Assembly: GCA_016888885.1 (NCBI GenBank)
Contig: CP069437.1
Location: 1,736,001 to 1,800,000 of the forward strand
Direction of reading: 5' to 3'
Length of the DNA: 64,000 nt
Source: Faucicola sp902506215
GTDB lineage: Bacteria; Pseudomonadota; Gammaproteobacteria; Pseudomonadales; Moraxellaceae
Both the position numbers and the translations under genes were made by a program. Positions 17,680-28,100 of this stretch are shown here, piece by piece. The notes below the pieces were generated by a model. That model saw nothing but the letters and a program-made list of their open reading frames with translations, made no database searches and was not told where the DNA came from. Numbering within the stretch: position 1 is the first letter of the stretch; each line of letters starts with the position of its first letter.

Positions 17680-19134
17680 ATGACTGATTTTTCTCCCATC
17701 ACAATTTCGTCTTTTAAAGCCTATGACATCCGCGGCGAACTCGGTAAAAACCTTGACGAGGACATCGCCTACCGTATCGGACGTGCTTTCGCCCAATTTT
17801 TAAGTGAACCGCTATCAAATCAGCAAAAACCAGCGATTGTGATTGGCTGTGACATTCGGCCCAGTAGTGAAGCCCTCAAAAAAGCCACCATACAAGGCAT
17901 ATTAGATGCGGGCATCGATGTGATTGATTTGGGCATGACAGGCACTGAAGAAGTGTATTTTGCCACCAGCCACTATGGCGCGCTTGGCGGTATTGAAGTA
18001 ACCGCCAGTCACAACCCCATCAATTATAACGGGCTAAAATTGGTGCGTGAACAGTCAAAACCCATTAGCGCGGACACCGGCTTGGCAGATATTCAACAAA
18101 TCGCAGAAAAAGGCGCATTCAAAGCGGCAGCCAGTAAAGGCGAGTATCAGTTAAAAGAAGATAAAACCGCCTATATCGACCATCTGATAAGCTATATTGA
18201 CGTCAACGCGTTACGACCTTTGACAGTGGTCGTCAACTGTGGCAACGGTAGTGCCGCGCCAACGATTGATTTGCTTGAGCAGCGTCTACAAGCTGCCAAC
18301 GCGCCTATTAAATTTATCAAAATCAATCATGCGCCGGATGGCAGTTTTCCCAATGGTATTCCCAATCCCATGATTGTTGCCAACCGTAAAGTGACAGCAG
18401 ACACGCTGTTGGCGGAGAAAGCGGACTTAGCGATTGCGTTTGATGGCGATTTTGACCGCTGTTTTTTCTTTGATGAGAACGCTCGATTTTTAGAAGGCAC
18501 TTATGTAGTGGGGGTGCTTGCCAAAGCTTTCTTGGATAAAAACCCTGCCGAGGCGATTGTCTATGACCCGCGCAATATCTTAAATACCGAAAGCGTCATC
18601 GCCGCAGCAGGCGGCAAAGCGATTATCAGTAAGTCAGGGCATTCTTTTATCAAACAAGTCATGCGTGAAAACAACGCAGTGTATGGCGGTGAGATGTCTG
18701 CGCATCATTATTTTCGCGATTTTAACTACTGCGATAGTGGCATGATTCCTTGGTTATTGGTGATTGAGCTGTTATCAAAATCAGGCAAAACAGAAGCGCC
18801 AAAAAAACTGTCGCAACTGGTGGATGAGATGATTGCCGCTTTTCCCATCTCAGGTGAGATTAACTTTAAATTAGACGGTATCACTGCGCCCGCGGTGTTG
18901 GCAAAACTTGAAGATAGCTACCAACAATTTGATAGCCAAACGGCGACCCTTGATAAACTCGATGGCTTGTCAGTCAATTTTCCACGCTGGCGCTTTAACG
19001 TCCGCGCTTCTAACACAGAGCCACTGATTCGTCTCAATGTTGAAGCCAGCGGTGATAAAATGCTATTGGATGAAAAAACCAAACAGCTAAAAAACTGGAT
19101 TGTGGCACAAGGCGGCACGCCAGCCGACCACTAG
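17680..19134 (+). CDS. manB: Phosphomannomutase / phosphoglucomutase
   Basis: The enzyme interconverts hexose 6- and 1-phosphates (mannose and/or glucose) for GDP-mannose or UDP-glucose supply. Motifs in order are FKAYDIRG at the N-terminus, the phosphoserine loop VTASHNPINYNG with Ser110, the magnesium loop DGDFDRCFFFDE, the sugar-specificity loop GGEMSAHHYF and the phosphate-binding RASNTEPLIRLNVEA. GEMSAHHYF is the form common in CpsG/AlgC-type mutases that accept mannose. The 484-residue length is normal. With ugd upstream it probably serves surface polysaccharide synthesis. A strong terminator follows. Confidence 0.93.
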   Translation: MTDFSPITISSFKAYDIRGELGKNLDEDIAYRIGRAFAQFLSEPLSNQQKPAIVIGCDIRPSSEALKKATIQGILDAGIDVIDLGMTGTEEVYFATSHYGALGGIEVTASHNPINYNGLKLVREQSKPISADTGLADIQQIAEKGAFKAAASKGEYQLKEDKTAYIDHLISYIDVNALRPLTVVVNCGNGSAAPTIDLLEQRLQAANAPIKFIKINHAPDGSFPNGIPNPMIVANRKVTADTLLAEKADLAIAFDGDFDRCFFFDENARFLEGTYVVGVLAKAFLDKNPAEAIVYDPRNILNTESVIAAAGGKAIISKSGHSFIKQVMRENNAVYGGEMSAHHYFRDFNYCDSGMIPWLLVIELLSKSGKTEAPKKLSQLVDEMIAAFPISGEINFKLDGITAPAVLAKLEDSYQQFDSQTATLDKLDGLSVNFPRWRFNVRASNTEPLIRLNVEASGDKMLLDEKTKQLKNWIVAQGGTPADH

Positions 19135-19151
19135 GTTTTATTAACTACCAT

Positions 19152-19193
19152 AAAAAAGCCGTTTCAACGTTAATTCATTGAAACGGCTTTTTT
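19152..19193. terminator. Bidirectional rho-independent terminator
   Basis: A perfect 16-bp inverted repeat (arms 19152-19167 and 19178-19193, GC core GCCGTTTC/GAAACGGC) with a 10-base loop has T runs in both directions. It sits between the convergent phosphomannomutase and dsbA genes and should end both. Confidence 0.92.
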
Positions 19194-19253
19194 ACTATTT
19201 AAGCTAAAACCATCTAGGCTAAAACCATTAATGCTCAGCAAATGGCTGGCGGA

Positions 19254-19877
19254 TTATTTACCACCACGCTCAGCACGGGCTTTATTGATAAGATAGTTAA
19301 CCACTTGTGGCACTTTACCATCCTCACCCTCAACCACGTATTTGCCATCAACGACAACCGCAGGTACCCCTGATAGTTGGAAGCGCTGCGCCGCATCTTT
19401 TGAACGCGCGATACGGGTATTCACCGCAAAAGAATTGTACATGCTGTTAAATTTATTGATATCCACGCCTTTTGATGCGTACCATTGGCCGATAGAGGCT
19501 TGGTCAAACAATTTTTGACGGTCTTTTTGAATGGCATCAAACATCGCTTGGTGGGTTTTGCCTTGATAACCTAATAACTGTGCGGCATAAAAACCGCGCG
19601 CGTTTTGTTCCCACACAGGGTTCATCGCAGCTGGCGTCTGCATAAACACCACATCAGCAGGCAATTTTTTTGACCACTGTGCCATGTAAGGTTCTAATTT
19701 GTAGCAGTGAGGGCAACCATACCAAAAAAATTCGCGAACAATGATTTTATTGCCTTCAATTTTCTCTGGGTTTGCAAGCACCTTATAGTCTTGACCCGCT
19801 ACAAAATCTGCAGCTTGGGTTGATAAACTGGTCAAGCCGATAGCGGCGGCGATTGCGGTCATTGCTAATTTTTTCAT
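19254..19877 (-). CDS. dsbA: Thiol:disulfide interchange protein DsbA
   Basis: Periplasmic oxidant that inserts disulfide bonds into exported proteins. The start at 19877 (MKKLAMTAIAAAIG) has GAGG 6 bases upstream and yields a signal peptide cleaved after STQA at residue 22. The 15 codons of the longer open frame lack this. The active site is CPHC (Cys55-Cys58) in FFWYGCPHCYKLEP, and the cis-Pro loop is SGVPAVVVDGKYVV. At 207 residues it matches DsbA. It stands alone and converges on the phosphomannomutase gene. A second DsbA-like lipoprotein lies at 60436. Confidence 0.95.
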   Translation of the reverse strand: MKKLAMTAIAAAIGLTSLSTQAADFVAGQDYKVLANPEKIEGNKIIVREFFWYGCPHCYKLEPYMAQWSKKLPADVVFMQTPAAMNPVWEQNARGFYAAQLLGYQGKTHQAMFDAIQKDRQKLFDQASIGQWYASKGVDINKFNSMYNSFAVNTRIARSKDAAQRFQLSGVPAVVVDGKYVVEGEDGKVPQVVNYLINKARAERGGK

Positions 19878-20385
19878 GGTTGCCTCATTAACAGTCAAAT
19901 CATAGGGTCTAGCACGGCTCATATCTTATAGTATCTTATAGAAAATCGCTTGCTAGTAGAGCTCAAAATACGAAAATACCTGCGCGTTATACTATCATAA
20001 ATTAAGGAGCTGCCTAAGTGTAATACTTTGTAAACTAAAAAAAACTACAGTGGTGAAAAACATAAGCAATATGTTAATTAAATTTTATAAATTACAAAGT
20101 ATAATTTTTTAAGTTTAATTTATCAGTCATATTTAAAGTTGGAAGGTTATGGGGTTATGCAGCAATAAGCTATTTTACCCCACAAATTTATCCTACAATT
20201 TTACGCTATCAGCCTGCCACATAAATTCTACAGCGCATGGGCTAAAAACTGTTAGAATAAGGCTATTTTTGATGGCAATTGTGGTTAGCAAGCAACCGCA
20301 TTTCAAAAAACGCGATAACATGCTATTAAAGTAAAAAGTATCGAATTAAAAAATAGCGAAGTAAAAATCAAACGGAACTATCATC
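19878..20385. other. Divergent intergenic region dsbA / ubiG
   Basis: About 500 AT-rich bases, especially 20000-20140, with runs of T and A. A 61-codon frame exists (20149-20334) but lacks a ribosome site and reads like non-coding DNA. TAGAAT near 20251 could be a -10 for ubiG. I see nothing else. Confidence 0.4.
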
Positions 20386-21120
20386 ATGACACAACCGAAC
20401 CTACAGCAAAACGTCGACTTACAAGAAGTACAAAAATTTACCGACCTTGCCAATGAATGGTGGGACAAATCAGGCGCGTTTGCCACCTTGCACCAAATCA
20501 ATCCGCTACGCTTAAACTGGATTGAACAGCAAACCATCGCCCGCCAGCAATCAGGCTTAACAGGCAAAAAAGTGTTAGATGTCGGCTGTGGTGGTGGTAT
20601 TTTGTCGCATAGCATGGCAGTGCGCGGCGCCACGGTGACGGGTATTGATTTGGGAGAAGCCAATATCAAGGCAGCACAAATCCATGCTACGCAGACCAAC
20701 CAAGCGATTGATTTTGCTTGTGTTGCTGTAGAAGATTTTGCCAAAGCGCACGCTGGTGAGTTTGATGTGGTGACTTGTATGGAAATGCTCGAGCACGTGC
20801 CAGACCCGCAGTCCATTATCAATGCTTGTTTTACCCTGCTCAAACCCAATGGCGTATTGGTACTATCGACCATCAATCGCAACCCAAAATCCTACCTGTT
20901 TGCGGTGATTGGCGCTGAATACTTATTACGCTTGTTGCCACGCGGCACACATGATTATGAAAAATTCATCACCCCAGCCGAGCTAGATCGTTTTGCCCAG
21001 CGTGCAGGCTACAAACGTCAAGATTTAATTGGTTTACATTACAATCCCCTTATCAAGCACTATTGGCTGGCACAAAATGTTGACGTTAACTACATGATGG
21101 CAGTATACAAGCCTCAGTAG
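20386..21120 (+). CDS. ubiG: Ubiquinone O-methyltransferase UbiG
   Basis: UbiG carries out both O-methylations of ubiquinone synthesis with S-adenosylmethionine. The N-terminus FTDLANEWWDKSGAFATLHQINPLRLNWI is the family signature. The SAM-binding motif I is VLDVGCGGGILSHSMA, with CMEMLEHVPDP as the post-motif. The ending HYWLAQNVDVNYM is typical. At 244 residues it is normal length. Next come a HAD phosphatase and a YciK-type dehydrogenase, the same order as in Pseudomonas. Confidence 0.96.
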   Translation: MTQPNLQQNVDLQEVQKFTDLANEWWDKSGAFATLHQINPLRLNWIEQQTIARQQSGLTGKKVLDVGCGGGILSHSMAVRGATVTGIDLGEANIKAAQIHATQTNQAIDFACVAVEDFAKAHAGEFDVVTCMEMLEHVPDPQSIINACFTLLKPNGVLVLSTINRNPKSYLFAVIGAEYLLRLLPRGTHDYEKFITPAELDRFAQRAGYKRQDLIGLHYNPLIKHYWLAQNVDVNYMMAVYKPQ

Positions 21121-21160
21121 TGGGCTTTACTTAAATATTAATCGTTGATTTGAGCAAAAA

Positions 21161-21871
21161 ATGACTGAAAAATGCCAAGCTGTATTGTTTGACCTTGACG
21201 GTACCTTGATTGATACAGCGCCTGATTTTATTCGGATTATTAAGGTGATGTGCGCCAAACACCAGCACCCAGCACCCAGTGATACCGCCATTCGCGAGCA
21301 AGTTTCTGCAGGCGCCAGAGCGATGGTCAAGCTGATGTTTGGCGAGCTTGCCAATGTGACTGAGGATGACCCAACTTTGCTGGCTTATCGGCAAGAGTTT
21401 TTGGACACCTATGAAGCCGATATCTGTGTTGATAGTCGCTTGTTTGATGGGCTTGATTCGCTATTAACACACTTGGAATCACGTGGCATTGTATGGGGCA
21501 TTGTCACCAATAAGCCGCGTTATTTGGCGGAAAATTTGTTAGAGAAACTTGAGCTAACTGAGCGCTGTAGGGTACTGGTATGCCCTGATGATGTCAAACA
21601 CACCAAACCTGACCCAGAGCCCATGTATTTGGCAGTAGCGCGGTTGAATGAACAACTTGGGCATCAGTTACAGCCTGAAAATTGTGTGTATGTCGGTGAC
21701 CATATCCGTGACATTCAAGCGGGCAATGCGGCGAATATGCGCACAATTTTGGCAGCTTATGGCTACATCCCCCCGGAAGACCAAGCGGATTTGGGCAGTT
21801 GGGGCGCAGATAACATAATCCATAGCGTCGCTGAGTTGACCGCTTTGCTTGGCGATTGGACGGATTCTTGA
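21161..21871 (+). CDS. mupP: HAD-family phosphatase, probable MupP (MurNAc 6-phosphate phosphatase)
   Basis: The HAD core is clear: motif I FDLDGTLID with Asp11 and Asp13, motif II VTNK, and motif III CPDDVKHTKPDPEP with YVGDHIRDIQAGNAA as motif IV. It resembles phosphoglycolate phosphatases (Gph). In Pseudomonas the gene between ubiG and yciK is mupP, whose product dephosphorylates MurNAc-6-phosphate for cell-wall recycling, and the same order is seen here. That context favours MupP over Gph but sequence alone does not decide. The start is 41 bp after ubiG. Confidence 0.8.
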   Translation: MTEKCQAVLFDLDGTLIDTAPDFIRIIKVMCAKHQHPAPSDTAIREQVSAGARAMVKLMFGELANVTEDDPTLLAYRQEFLDTYEADICVDSRLFDGLDSLLTHLESRGIVWGIVTNKPRYLAENLLEKLELTERCRVLVCPDDVKHTKPDPEPMYLAVARLNEQLGHQLQPENCVYVGDHIRDIQAGNAANMRTILAAYGYIPPEDQADLGSWGADNIIHSVAELTALLGDWTDS

Positions 21872-21983
21872 GCGGACACTTGAACAAGCGACTAGGCGGT
21901 TGATGCATAGACAAAGTGTTAACAATTTGCCCGATTTTTAGGAAATTTTTTAGCAAGCTTTTGAGAAAAATTTTGAGGAAACT

Positions 21984-22754
21984 ATGACTTTAGCAACGCA
22001 TGATGATATCCGTAACTTTATCCCACCTACCGATTGTCTAAAAGGTAAAAATATTTTGGTCACAGGGGCAGGTGATGGCATCGGCAAAGCAGCCGCGCTA
22101 AGCTATGCAAAATATGGCGCGACCGTGCTACTACTTGGCAAAACCGCGAGCAAGCTTGAAGCCGTGTATGACCTAATTGAAGCAGAAGGCGGTGCTGAGC
22201 CTGCCATGTTACTGATGAATTTAGAGAGCGCAAGCTACACAGAAATGCAGCAATTGGCGATTTTGATTGAGCGTGAAGTCGGGCATTTGGACGGTGTTTT
22301 ACACAATGCAGGGTTGCTCGGTGTATTGACCCCACTTGAGATGTATGACCCGATTATTTTTGAGCAAGTGATGAAAGTCAATTTTAATGCCACCTTTACC
22401 CTTACCCAAGCTTTGCTACCACTACTCAAATCTGCGCAAAGTGGCTCAGTGGTGTTTACCTCTAGTAGTGTTGGCAGCCGTCCACGCGCGTTTTGGGGGG
22501 CGTATGCGCTGTCAAAATTGGCGGTAGAAGGGATGAGCGATATTTTCACCCAAGAAACCCAAAAAACCACCACCCTGCGTTTTAACTGCATCAATCCCGG
22601 TGCCACGCGTACCCAAATGCGGGCTGCTGCCTATCCAAGCGAAAACCCCAACACCTTGCTTGCGCCCGAAGACTTGATGAGTGCGTATGTTGCCTTGATG
22701 ACTGATGAGGCGGCAGGTATCAAAGGTCAGGTGATTGATTTACAGCCACAATAA
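21984..22754 (+). CDS. yciK: YciK-type short-chain dehydrogenase/reductase
   Basis: A classical 256-residue SDR. The dinucleotide site is VTGAGDGIGKAAALSYAKYG, followed by HNAGLLG, the catalytic Ser in VVFTSSSVGSRPRA and Tyr-x3-Lys in YALSKLAVEG. The region NATFTLTQALLPLLK and the C-terminus match the YciK family, conserved next to ubiG/mupP in gamma-proteobacteria. The substrate is not known for this family. An AGGA-like site (TGAGGAAACT) precedes the ATG. Confidence 0.9.
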   Translation: MTLATHDDIRNFIPPTDCLKGKNILVTGAGDGIGKAAALSYAKYGATVLLLGKTASKLEAVYDLIEAEGGAEPAMLLMNLESASYTEMQQLAILIEREVGHLDGVLHNAGLLGVLTPLEMYDPIIFEQVMKVNFNATFTLTQALLPLLKSAQSGSVVFTSSSVGSRPRAFWGAYALSKLAVEGMSDIFTQETQKTTTLRFNCINPGATRTQMRAAAYPSENPNTLLAPEDLMSAYVALMTDEAAGIKGQVIDLQPQ

Positions 22755-22843
22755 AATGGCGCGATGATGGCTTTAATACGCTATTGAAATTTGACAAAAC
22801 CACTACCATATTGTGATTAACCTCTTAAAATCTAAGGAAAAAT

Positions 22844-23110
22844 ATGGCAAGTGGTTGGGCTGCGGATGGCGCAGAAAACGAGCAAATTGAAGCGACTATT
22901 AATGATGCGATTGCACGGGCAAAACGGGCATTGCCACAGGGCGAGAGCCTAACGCATTGCGAGGAGTGCGATGCCCCAATCCCCGAAGCACGGCGTCTTG
23001 CGATGCCAGGGGTGCACTTGTGCGTGCGTTGTCAACAATCGCTAGAACAGCATCAGCAAAAAGTCGAGCTGTTTAATCGCCGCGGTAGTAAAGATAGCCA
23101 GTTGCGCTAA
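22844..23110 (+). CDS. DksA/TraR-family C4 zinc-finger protein (YbiI-like)
   Basis: An 88-residue protein with one C4 zinc finger, CEECDAPIPEARRLAMPGVHLCVRC, of CxxC-x17-CxxC type as in the C-terminus of DksA and TraR. It lacks the long coiled coil of full DksA, so it resembles YbiI and phage TraR-like proteins. These can bind the RNA polymerase secondary channel, but for YbiI-size members the role is unclear. A TCTAAGGA ribosome site lies upstream. It may be cotranscribed with yciK, 89 bp before it. Confidence 0.88.
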   Translation: MASGWAADGAENEQIEATINDAIARAKRALPQGESLTHCEECDAPIPEARRLAMPGVHLCVRCQQSLEQHQQKVELFNRRGSKDSQLR

Positions 23111-23148
23111 GTGTATTGGCTAACGCTGTAGTTCATAACAATGACAGC

Positions 23149-23965
23149 TTACAAAAATTTTTCAAGCGGCAGGTGCGATAGCATCCATACTAGGGTACGC
23201 TGCCAAGCCTTGGTTTGTGGTTCTTCATCATACGTGACGATTTGACCGTTCTCGAGCGTTGACCACTGAATATTGTCATCTTTGAGCGACAAGGTGTAGC
23301 TGGTTGTTGGCAAGGCTTGCAAAAATTCATTGCGGATTTTGTTGGCAAGGACAGGGTGGGCGATGGCAACGCCAAGTTCGGTATTGGTCAAGGCTGAACG
23401 CGGATCAAAGTTGAACGAGCCGATATACACCTTTTCACCATCGCTTTCAAACGTTTTGGCATGCAAGCTGGTTGCAGAGCTTCCCGTCAAGTATGAATCA
23501 CGCAGATTGTCTTTACAATCGCACGCGCACACCGCGCTCTGCCGCTTCTTTGATGGCTTGGAACATCAGATTGCCAGTGATGTCGTTATTCCAAATATAA
23601 TACTGCACATCTAGCGTTTTTTCTGCGGTGCTAATGAGCAGCATACGTGCGGCAAACGCATCCATACCATCGGGCAAGGGATAAACACCCGTTTTTTGTG
23701 GATGGCTTTTAACCAATTCTGCAATGCCATCGGCCATGCTTTGCGAGCCAAATTGGCGAAAACGGCTGGAGGGCTCATCCGGTGGCATATCAGTTGCCAC
23801 TGTTTTTTGATTGTCTTTGGTAATGACAGCGGTTTGGTAAGTGCTTGGCTTGCCCGTGTTGGCAGGCAGACGACCCCACCAGGCGATAAAAAACAAAATC
23901 GCCATACACACCAAAAACAGGCTGGCTAAAAAAATAAGACGACGTTTGAACAGGGGTCTTAGCAT
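23149..23965 (-). pseudogene. Phospholipase D-family (cardiolipin synthase-like) gene with internal deletion
   Basis: Two pieces in different frames make a broken PLD gene. The N-terminal piece (start at 23965, MLRPLFKRRL) has a membrane anchor and the family region TLDVQYYIWNNDITGNLMF, then stops at 23514 just after ERGVRVRL. The C-terminal piece resumes with SYLTGSSATSLHAKTFESD and IGSFNFDPRSA, the second HxK...GSxNxDPR motif. The first HKD motif and about 200 residues between are missing, so the product cannot form the two-HKD active site. The join carries the perfect hairpin GATTGT-CTTT-ACAATC at 23505-23520. The intact relatives are ClsC/YmdC-like enzymes. Confidence 0.85.
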
Positions 23966-24003
23966 GATGGCACTCACCAAGGTCAATTAAGCCATAGGTT
24001 AAA

Positions 24004-24909
24004 TTAGTTAAATTGACGCCCAATAAATTTGACGGTTTCATCCTTGGCTTTTTTGACGGCAAGTTTGCGGTTTTGTCCCAGCAGTAATTTGATTTGCCAC
24101 AGTTTTTCTTGATACAAGGTTGTTGCAGGCGTGTGATACATGGCATTGATGATGCGTTTGCTCGCCAAGACGGCATCGGGGGAGCGATTGCTTAATTCTG
24201 CGACCAAATTCTTCGCAACTTCCATCGGTGTATCGCTTAGATGGCTGACCACACCGTAGTCAAAGGCTTGCTGACCGTCAAAAATCCGTGCCGTCATCGC
24301 TAATTCCTTGACGATATCGGCGCGTAGCACCCCCATCGCAGACTGGGTCAGTCCCATGTCCGCTACCAGTCCCCATTTGGCTTCCATAATGGCGAATTGG
24401 CAATCCGCTGTGGCGATACGGATATCGGTCGCCAGTGCCAACTGTAGTCCTGCGCCAAGGCAGTGTCCATGCAATACACTGACGACAGGCATTGGTAGTT
24501 GTCGCCACACAAGGCACACTTTTTGAAATTTACTTTGAAACGGTTTAATAAGCTCCCAAGCGACCTGTTTTAGGTTTTTTGGGTTGTTTAAATCCGCCAA
24601 ATCAATGCCGGTAGAAAAGCTTTTACCTTCACCTGCCAAAATCACCGCCCGCACGTCCGTCCATGTGGTGAGCAGGTGGGCTAAATCAATGAGTTTATCC
24701 ATCAACGCAAAACTTAACGCATTGCGCTTGTCAATCCGTGTCAGCCAAACAATGACGCTATCATCACCGCTAAGTTCCAACCGCACATCGGGTGCAAGGT
24801 TATCGTTTGCAGCTTTGATACGCTGCGCTAAAGATGAAGCAGTAGCACGCTGAGAAAATGGCAAAAACCCTACACCCGGCAATATTTTTGATACCGACAA
24901 AACCGACAT
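24004..24909 (-). CDS. Enoyl-CoA hydratase/isomerase (crotonase) family protein
   Basis: The 301-residue protein has the crotonase fold: RIDKRNALSFALMDKL near residue 58, the first oxyanion-hole strand VILAGEGKSFSTGIDLADL, and HGHCLGAGLQLALATDIRIA for the second oxyanion loop. The ATDIRIATADCQFAIMEAKWGL region has Glu where many hydratases keep a catalytic acid. A 38-residue N-terminal extension precedes the domain. The second ATG (24909) is chosen since AAGG is 6 bases before it, while the first ATG directly abuts AAGG. The substrate is unknown. It is separate from the crotonase in the liu operon. Confidence 0.85.
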   Translation of the reverse strand: MSVLSVSKILPGVGFLPFSQRATASSLAQRIKAANDNLAPDVRLELSGDDSVIVWLTRIDKRNALSFALMDKLIDLAHLLTTWTDVRAVILAGEGKSFSTGIDLADLNNPKNLKQVAWELIKPFQSKFQKVCLVWRQLPMPVVSVLHGHCLGAGLQLALATDIRIATADCQFAIMEAKWGLVADMGLTQSAMGVLRADIVKELAMTARIFDGQQAFDYGVVSHLSDTPMEVAKNLVAELSNRSPDAVLASKRIINAMYHTPATTLYQEKLWQIKLLLGQNRKLAVKKAKDETVKFIGRQFN

Positions 24910-25100
24910 ACGCATCCTTAAAATTTAACTGTCCCAATAAACTTAAAAAAATGTTGCAAGAACGCGAAGATTTGCAATCATTAATCTCACTTTACTGATT
25001 TTGTTGGTTGCGTACAAGAGGCGATATCGGACGATACGTTTGAGAAAGGTAACGTGAAATGGTAAGTATGCTAAACCTAGCGGTATTGTGGTGATAGGTG

Positions 25101-28100
25101 TCAAATCATCTTCCAAGTCATGTCGTTTTCTTTGAGCTGGGCATATTTGAGTGCAGGGAATTGGCTCAAATCAGCCTGTGCCAAGTTATCGAGCGCTTGT
25201 AGCATTTGCTCATAATAAGGTGCCAAAATGGCAAATTGCGCAGGCGAGCTATTGTTGATATTGAGTAAGCACTTGTCTTCAAGATTTTGACTGGCTTGGC
25301 GTAGCTGTGGTACGCCCGTATAACGACTCGCCCCTAAAATGCGATGCGCGACGTGGGACAAGGCTTGTCTGTCGTGGCGCTGCCAAGCCTGCTGCAAGTC
25401 ACTTTTTTCCTGCTCAATCGACTCAATCAGCAGGGTAATCAAGTTGGCTGCCAAATCAGGCTTACCTGCTACCCGCATCACCGCATCATCCCAATCAATA
25501 ACAGCAAGATTTGCTAGTGACTCAGCGCTATGCTGACTGCTGACCGATGGTAGGCTTGGCAGATTAGCGTTGTCATCGGTGGTAGTCGTTGAGGCTGCTG
25601 ATGGCGTATGAGCAAATACGCCACTTTCTTTGGGGGTTGCAGGTGCAGTACGCAGGTTATTTGCCCCAGACGCTATCGAACGCGCCGAGATGGGTGAGTT
25701 GATAGCAGATTTGTCAGAAGCCACATCAGCGGTTGAGTCAAAAGTCACATCAGCGGACACGGACGTGCTGTGTTTACCCAACCAGCGTTGCAGGATTTGC
25801 AATAACTGGGCTTGACTGATTGGTTTGCCCACATAATCGTCAATCCCAGATGCCAATAATTTATCGCGTTCATCCGATAGACTATGCGCGGTCAGTGCAA
25901 TAATCGGAATATGTTGATGTCCTGCTTGCGTTTCAACCTTACGGATTTGGATAGCGGCTTCACTGCCTGACATTCTTGGCATTTGAATGTCCATAAAGAT
26001 CAAATCCACGGCGGTATCGCTTTGTGACTGGTGGGTGGTGATGTATTCAATGGCGTCAAACCCACTATTAACCGTCACCACATTAATGCTTAGTTCAGCC
26101 AATAACGCTTCTAGTACCAACAAATTGGGCAGATGGTCATCCACGGCAAGCACGGTAAAGCCATGCCACTGCGGCAGTGTGGGCTCTTGGCTGCTGGCAG
26201 AATTACTATCGAGCAGCTGATAAAGCTGGCGACGATCGAGCGGCTGATACAAGGCTTGTGCTTGGTAACGCGACAACAATTCTGGCTCAAGATTGACTTG
26301 ATAGCCAAATAGTAGCAATTTACCGGCATAATGTAAGCGTACTTGTTTGAGCAGCGACGTGGTATCCTCAGTGGTGCCATTGTCCACGATGACCCAATCC
26401 CAATGATTGCCTGTTTCCTTGAGCGATTCAAGTAGGCTGGCTAGCGTACTTGCGGTAGTAATGGCAATCGGCAATTCACGCAGCGAGCCTTTTAACACCT
26501 GTAAGCTTGCAGGATGGTCAATCCAAACCAAAATATTTACCGCAGTAGTGGTATCAGCCGCCACATAACCGGCATCGCTTTTTGGCGCGACGATGGCGGG
26601 TAACTGCCAAATGGGGTCATGGATAAGCAGCCGCTGCTGTTCTTGGTTACTGATGCTCATCGGCAAAGTAAACCAAAAGGTCGTGCCTTTGATTTTGTGC
26701 GATTGGCTCGCATCACCCGCTTGCTCAGTGGCGTTGTCATAAAAACCAATATTGCCGCCCATCAGATAGGTGAGCTGTTTTGAAATCACCAACCCCAATC
26801 CCGTACCGCCGTACTGGCGAGTAATTGACGGATCGCCTTGGGAAAAACTTTGGAACAGCACTTTTTGATGCTCAGGCGAAATCCCGCGCCCTGTGTCTTG
26901 CACACTGATATGAATTAAATCATCGATGTCCTCATCCAGACTGACCCGCACAATGACCTCGCCATCATCGGTAAATTTGATGGCGTTGTTAACAAGATTG
27001 GTCAACACTTGCTTGGTGCGTAACGCATCCCCCACCAGATAATGCGGCACATCGTCATAGAAGAACACCGCCAGGCGCAAGTCTTTCTCTGCCGCGAGTG
27101 GCGATAGCATATCCACCACATCGTAGATACTGGCATACAGGTCAAATTCATGACTATCTAGTACCAGTTTGCCGGCTTCAATCTTAGAAAAATCAAGCAC
27201 GTCATTGACCAAGGCTAATAGGTGCGCTGAAGACTTACGAATCGTTTGCACGTACAAGTCTTGCTCGGCATTTAAGCCGCCATGACGGGATAATAGGTTG
27301 ATAAAGCCATCAATACTGTTCAGTGGGGTGCGTAATTCGTGACTGATATTGGCTAAAAATGCCGATTTGGTTTGACTGGCTGAAACCGCCGCATCACGCG
27401 CATTGCGAATTGAGATGTTTTGCATTTCCATCTCGTCAAAAGCCAATCGCAAATCATCTTCGGTCTGTTCGGCGTGATTTTTGAGTTCTTGGAAACTTTT
27501 ATGCAGACGCCTTAAGGTCTTGACCAAGTCCTGTTGCAGTTGGTTGATTTCACCACTGGCGTTAATGGTCATCGGTTTATACAGGTTGTTGGCGTTGGTG
27601 CGCTGCAAATGTAACCGCATCTCATAAATCGGCGCAATCCAGCGTCTAGCATATATATGGGTGGTCAATAGCAGCAGCAAAATGGTAAAGAGTCCGGTAA
27701 TCGCTAACGCTAACATCACTTGATAGCGAGCCACTTGTAGCGGCTCATTATCAATATTGACAATAAGCCACAAGGTCGGTAGTGGGGCAGTCGCATTGGC
27801 GGGCGGGCTTAGTACCAATTTTCGACCAAATAAACTACTACCCTTGCTATTAAACAGGCTGTTGGATTGGGCGTTGAGCTGTGTCAGCAAATAAGTTTGC
27901 TGCGTATTGCTTTGCGCCTCAAGGTGGCGTCCCAAAAAAGGCAACAAGCGCGGATTGGGCTGTTGTGACAAATCACCAAAACTGACCAACACTTTACTTT
28001 GTTCGTTGACAATCGCTACGCCTTGCAAGTGTTTGTCGTTGATGGCATTTTGTAGGGCAAATTTCACATTGTCTTGCAGTGTCGCCAATTCTTTGGGCGA

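Noticed and set aside
20149..20334. 61-codon frame upstream of ubiG
   Set aside because: No ribosome site, no recognisable protein features, and it lies in the AT-rich promoter gap.
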